Notes under the pieces: generated by a model
Told to the model about the DNA's origin: nothing
The model's input: the letters and a program-made list of their open reading frames with translations, nothing else
Databases searched by the model: none
Source of the DNA: Fragilaria radians
Lineage: Eukaryota; Bacillariophyta; Fragilariophyceae; Fragilariales; Fragilariaceae
Direction: 5' to 3'
Length of the DNA stretch: 11,024 nucleotides
Assembly: GCA_900642245.1 (NCBI GenBank)
Contig: CAAAJI010000128.1
Location: 105,147-116,170, forward strand
Shown here: piece by piece, positions 9,201 through 11,024 of the stretch
How the letters are laid out: each line of letters starts with the position of its first letter
Numbering within the stretch: the first letter of the stretch is position 1
Position numbers and translations under genes: made by a program

Positions 9201-10518
9201 CAGGCCGCTAATCTTTACTCTTCCTGAGGAAGATCTCTCCTTCAATACTTTTGACCTTCATCCAATAAAATCGAAGATATTCGATAAGATAGATATTTCA
9301 GCCGCGCAAATTGATGACAATGCATTCGAGGAATTGACTTCGTCAAAAAATCGAAAGCGAAAGCAGGAGTCGACGTTTAAAATGGAGAAAAAGAATGTAA
9401 AGGTTTTGAAATCAGCAACAGATGAAACTGAATGCACGGCGAAACGCGAAAAGCAGCAGACTCTAGATGATCGCAACCCAACTGGTCGCAAGCCTCCTCA
9501 AAAGTGGACTAGTGGAGAGAAGAAACTATTTCAAGAAATCGTAGGAGAATATGGGAAAAATTGGTCCATGCTTGAAGAAGCGATTGGAAATAAAACTATG
9601 GCTCAAATAAAAAATTATTACTACGATCACAAAAAGCAATTCAGTAGACAAAATGCCACTGCAGCCGATGAAAAGGCAGATGCCGTGGAAGCCGAAAAAC
9701 TACGCAAGAAGTCGATTCCGCCGGCTGACAAAGAGTCGGAGATCGAAGACGAAATATTGCCAAATCAATCGCTAGGACTCGAAGATCAAGTTCGTAAAGA
9801 AAATGTTGTAGAGCCCATTGTACAAGAAGCAGATGTTAATCCAATCATGAAATTAGATGTTACAGCTGGACGCCCTCCAGAGACAGCTGTAGATACCGCA
9901 AGAGCTTCGCAACAAGATGCGATGTTACTTATGCAGCAACAGCAGAATCACTTCCTTCAGCAACACGCTGCGCAGCAAGAAGAGGTAAGGCGGCGGTTTC
10001 AGTCTCATATTGGCATACCCGGTATTTCTGGGCTTTCGCCCTGGGCTTCACAACTTGTCGCCATGCAACAGCAGCAACAACAACAGCAGCAGCAGCAACA
10101 ACAAAATGTACGAAACTTGCATCATCGTCATCAACATCATTCTGATGCTATGGTTAGAGACTACTTAGAGGCTCAAACTATCCACAATGCATTGGGACTC
10201 GGTCAGGCTCACGGTTTCACCATAGATCCTCAAGCTCAGCTTCGATCCCTTTTAATGTATCAAAGCGCCTCACCTGCCAATGCAACATTTCTTCAAAATA
10301 TTGAGAGTAATACCGTGCAGCAGACAGGCCCAGATCGATTACCAGGTTTAGGAGGGCCATCCGATGCGATGAACTTCCTCCGTGCTGCTGCAGCTGCAGG
10401 AGGTGGTCTAGCATCTAATCCCTCACCAACATCCATGGCAGAAGCCTTGGCTCTCCTCAAAAGCCGTACTCGAGGGTACCCTCCAGATCCGCATGACCCA
10501 AGACGAGATCACTACTAG
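6217..10518 (+). CDS. NCoR/SMRT-like nuclear co-repressor with two SANT domains
   Basis: The frame opens after a TAG at 6181-6183. Its first ATG, at 6217, gives 1433 residues and ends at TAG; the start may instead be at 6102 through a small intron. Numbering from 6217, residues 1-460 are Ser/Arg/Gly-rich and probably disordered. Residues 465-645 form a charged coiled coil. ILAENRRKAQEAHKL (about 661-675) matches the conserved ENRxKAxxAHK segment of NCoR/SMRT. Residues 838-955 resemble the deacetylase-activating domain: RSEYEQEQIIAELTAKE, then a SANT domain starting at W907 (IWTDTEKCIFLDRFLHHPKD...FRKIASFL...DCVAFYY). A second SANT/Myb domain spans about 1095-1145 (KWTSGEKKLFQEIVGEYGKNW...IKNYYYDHKKQF). 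Basic clusters MRRKRR (963-968) and KNRKRK (about 1044) look like nuclear localisation signals. The family recruits and activates class I histone deacetylases in the nucleus. No clear CoRNR nuclear-receptor box is seen, as expected outside animals. Exact partners are inferred. Confidence 0.85.
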   Translation: MISERDGDYRSGDISIGTHSNSIMGGSGHEDEVQGDLSASNNPPDTMPQNRRDGEIWGTSASVPMPFDVASIGDRGYYTASMDGQSRLNLPGRETSEYVRGDFGPSGTNTWSNTNERSYSSTVQDPQDHPSLLSQIDRQQSYYSFTSRDLESTRGEFGWSGNSGMVNTMERSLSGMSQEIDSTYSRGDRERRPNEYGSHRASDTSGPGLDSFQPKGFQDSFFPRDRTRPGDFGRALSHGTEIGNIRRGSFHQSSQHQPVPTRLTSSYSSLADIPRDFTMGSRSSFRSSPTPRLKSMSISSQSDRSVSLTENTFDHTKTVFDETPNQLKNVDSTESKPSDQKSSDAVLKFEKKAGPHSNALGDVPSSKDVREQPSTNSSLHDHPAHTTSGVIAQTRWDPRFPRPSESSQPAVSAPTESQSKKPAPLTVSTLGLENIDKAESSIKQVSELMNDPSLMSEVRGETKLPEKLIIIRAIKKMEKSITQAQDQAEIAREELVQIEKGEALELGRRKEAELLEHQRRVAEREEERKQLEEQKRMEIKLEIDKKIEKRREELQVKLEEHKQKCQKEREAMQLRFDERVKKAKADVRKRRKAQMVNDKVNGMDSLDAEIEKVERQVQRALKVAAAADTEQTRLQAELKNTEPPLEQTKADVEVNPIANILAENRRKAQEAHKLPLALFEGENDELNQIVDPKDCRTIHEWSLLARNVTGRVDALYTEPWNNPYFLQHQETHAQIGPIVKESVRSKKQKLLKRWTELAVEYVGRTELYEKEASRSGINRGSLTENTILHGRSSMLNMSNQAAVSSLPSPNTSIVGGRSSNNPYRRARRGAPSTGDIVRSEYEQEQIIAELTAKEMFEKRISQGGIPPTNQVVPLERELTVAYVNTFEAQRILDPLKEAQEQSLTNIWTDTEKCIFLDRFLHHPKDFRKIASFLRNKSTRDCVAFYYNSKQSVPYKLALKEFLMRRKRRGDYQIWDATIEASLACGATVATGQNVGRPLIFTLPEEDLSFNTFDLHPIKSKIFDKIDISAAQIDDNAFEELTSSKNRKRKQESTFKMEKKNVKVLKSATDETECTAKREKQQTLDDRNPTGRKPPQKWTSGEKKLFQEIVGEYGKNWSMLEEAIGNKTMAQIKNYYYDHKKQFSRQNATAADEKADAVEAEKLRKKSIPPADKESEIEDEILPNQSLGLEDQVRKENVVEPIVQEADVNPIMKLDVTAGRPPETAVDTARASQQDAMLLMQQQQNHFLQQHAAQQEEVRRRFQSHIGIPGISGLSPWASQLVAMQQQQQQQQQQQQQNVRNLHHRHQHHSDAMVRDYLEAQTIHNALGLGQAHGFTIDPQAQLRSLLMYQSASPANATFLQNIESNTVQQTGPDRLPGLGGPSDAMNFLRAAAAAGGGLASNPSPTSMAEALALLKSRTRGYPPDPHDPRRDHY
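6514..6756 (+). repeat. Two diverged RG(D/E)FG repeat blocks in the co-repressor N-terminus
   Basis: Two segments about 26 residues long and 54 residues apart resemble each other: RGDFGPSGTNTWSNTNERSY from residue 100, and RGEFGWSGNSGMVNTMERSL from residue 154 (numbered from the ATG at 6217). The shared pattern is RG(D/E)FGxSG...N(T)xERS. A shorter relative, RPGDFGR, occurs at about residue 228. This looks like an old internal duplication in a disordered region. Its function is unknown; the conserved RG and FG pairs could be short binding motifs. Confidence 0.45.
10066..10104 (+). repeat. Polyglutamine tract of 13 residues, mixed CAA/CAG
   Basis: Thirteen consecutive glutamine codons follow the ATG at 10063, mixing CAA and CAG rather than a pure triplet run. 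That points to selection for the peptide, or an older interrupted repeat, rather than a recent slippage expansion. A looser Gln-rich stretch lies just upstream (9930-9982, LLMQQQQNHFLQQHAAQQ), and a His-rich patch (HHRHQHH) follows. Such tails are common in transcriptional regulators as flexible interaction surfaces. Confidence 0.85.
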
Positions 10519-11024
10519 AGCTGACTAACACAAGCTGCTTCAAACAGAAATGTTACTGTCTAAATCTTCTTTCCTATGTAATTGTATGATGAGGCTATCT
10601 TTCATAAAAATGGGTGATATTTTTCAATTAATTTATGTCATAAAAGCATCTTAGTTTAAAGGCGCAATTCGTATTATGATGAGGCTATCTTTCATAAAAA
10701 TTGGTTACATGTTTCAATTAATTTATTCTTTAATAACATACTAGTTTTAAAAGTGCAATTCATACTATGCAAGGGTCTTGATTGGAAAATCTTTTATTTT
10801 TTTGTAGAAAAAAAATGTGTCATCATGGATTGAAAAGGTCAATGGCAAAAGAAAACAGAGCCTATAATAGCCTTATGGAAGAGCAACAATGAATAAAGAT
10901 ATCATTTCATAGAAATTTGTGAAGTTAACAATGTAAGGCTTTTACTCTTGTCTAGACTCCAAACATAGCCATCCATATTGGAAGCGTCTTGAAGTACTTA
11001 TACTCAAATGTGAATTGCAACTCG
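10519..11024. other. AT-rich downstream region without a recognised gene
   Basis: About 500 bases follow the co-repressor stop. No long reading frame, tRNA fold or known element is visible. The region presumably holds the 3' UTR and polyadenylation site. An AATAAA lies at 10892-10897, about 374 bases after the stop, which is far for a compact genome, so the real site may be an unrecognised one nearer the gene. The main structure is a tandem repeat of about 90 bp, listed separately. A short frame open to the right edge on the minus strand (stop at 10952-10954) is too short to call. Confidence 0.5.
10585..10764. repeat. Imperfect tandem duplication of about 90 bp downstream of the co-repressor gene
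   Basis: Two adjacent copies start at 10585 and 10675. Both begin with TATGATGAGGCTATCTTTCA and continue identically through TAAAAAT. Both then carry TTTCAATTAATTTAT in the middle and (G)CAATTC(G/A)TA near the end. The first 27 bases are identical; the interior is diverged, with substitutions and small indels. A third start (TATGCAAGGG) at 10766 may be a decayed remnant. Neither copy encodes a protein. It could be a duplicated 3'-end-processing or UTR element, or a minisatellite. Confidence 0.75.

Noticed and set aside
10066..10104. Unstable CAG triplet-repeat expansion
   Set aside because: The tract is short and interrupted by CAA at several positions, which stabilises it; it is better read as an ordinary polyglutamine segment.
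10519..11024. CRISPR array, transposon end or tRNA in the downstream AT-rich stretch
   Set aside because: Only two adjacent diverged copies exist with no spacers. No terminal inverted repeats, transposase frame or cloverleaf pattern could be seen.

Overview
The window looks like nuclear DNA from a unicellular eukaryote with a compact genome. It holds two very long, nearly intron-free protein genes arranged head to head, about 0.4 to 0.5 kb apart. There is no bacterial-style operon or Shine-Dalgarno pattern, and both proteins are of eukaryote-only types: a kinesin-like coiled-coil protein and a SANT-domain co-repressor. The DNA is moderately AT-rich. I cannot name the species. An algal or other protist lineage with few, short introns is my best inference, held weakly.

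Layout. The minus strand from 5734 to 8 encodes a 1908-residue protein. Residues about 69-448 follow the order of a kinesin motor domain, but the nucleotide-binding motifs are gone. A long disordered linker follows, and then almost 1000 residues of coiled coil that include three copies of an 89-residue unit. Positions 5735-6101 form the shared divergent promoter region, with a G-box (CACGTG) next to the minus-strand start and nested inverted repeats on the other side. The plus strand from about 6102 or 6217 to 10518 encodes a protein of about 1430 residues built like the nuclear co-repressors NCoR/SMRT. It has a coiled coil, an ENRxKAxxAH segment, a deacetylase-activating-like region with a first SANT domain, a second SANT/Myb domain, and a Gln/His-rich tail. 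Its 5' end is ambiguous: a possible 52-nt intron (6175-6226) would join an upstream ATG exon to the main frame. From 10519 to 11024 I see no convincing gene, only AT-rich DNA with an imperfect tandem repeat of about 90 bp.

How they work together. The second gene probably encodes a nuclear scaffold for histone-deacetylase repression. The first probably encodes a cytoskeletal or organelle-tethering scaffold that lacks motor activity. They share a promoter region and might be co-expressed, but nothing in the sequence shows a direct functional link.
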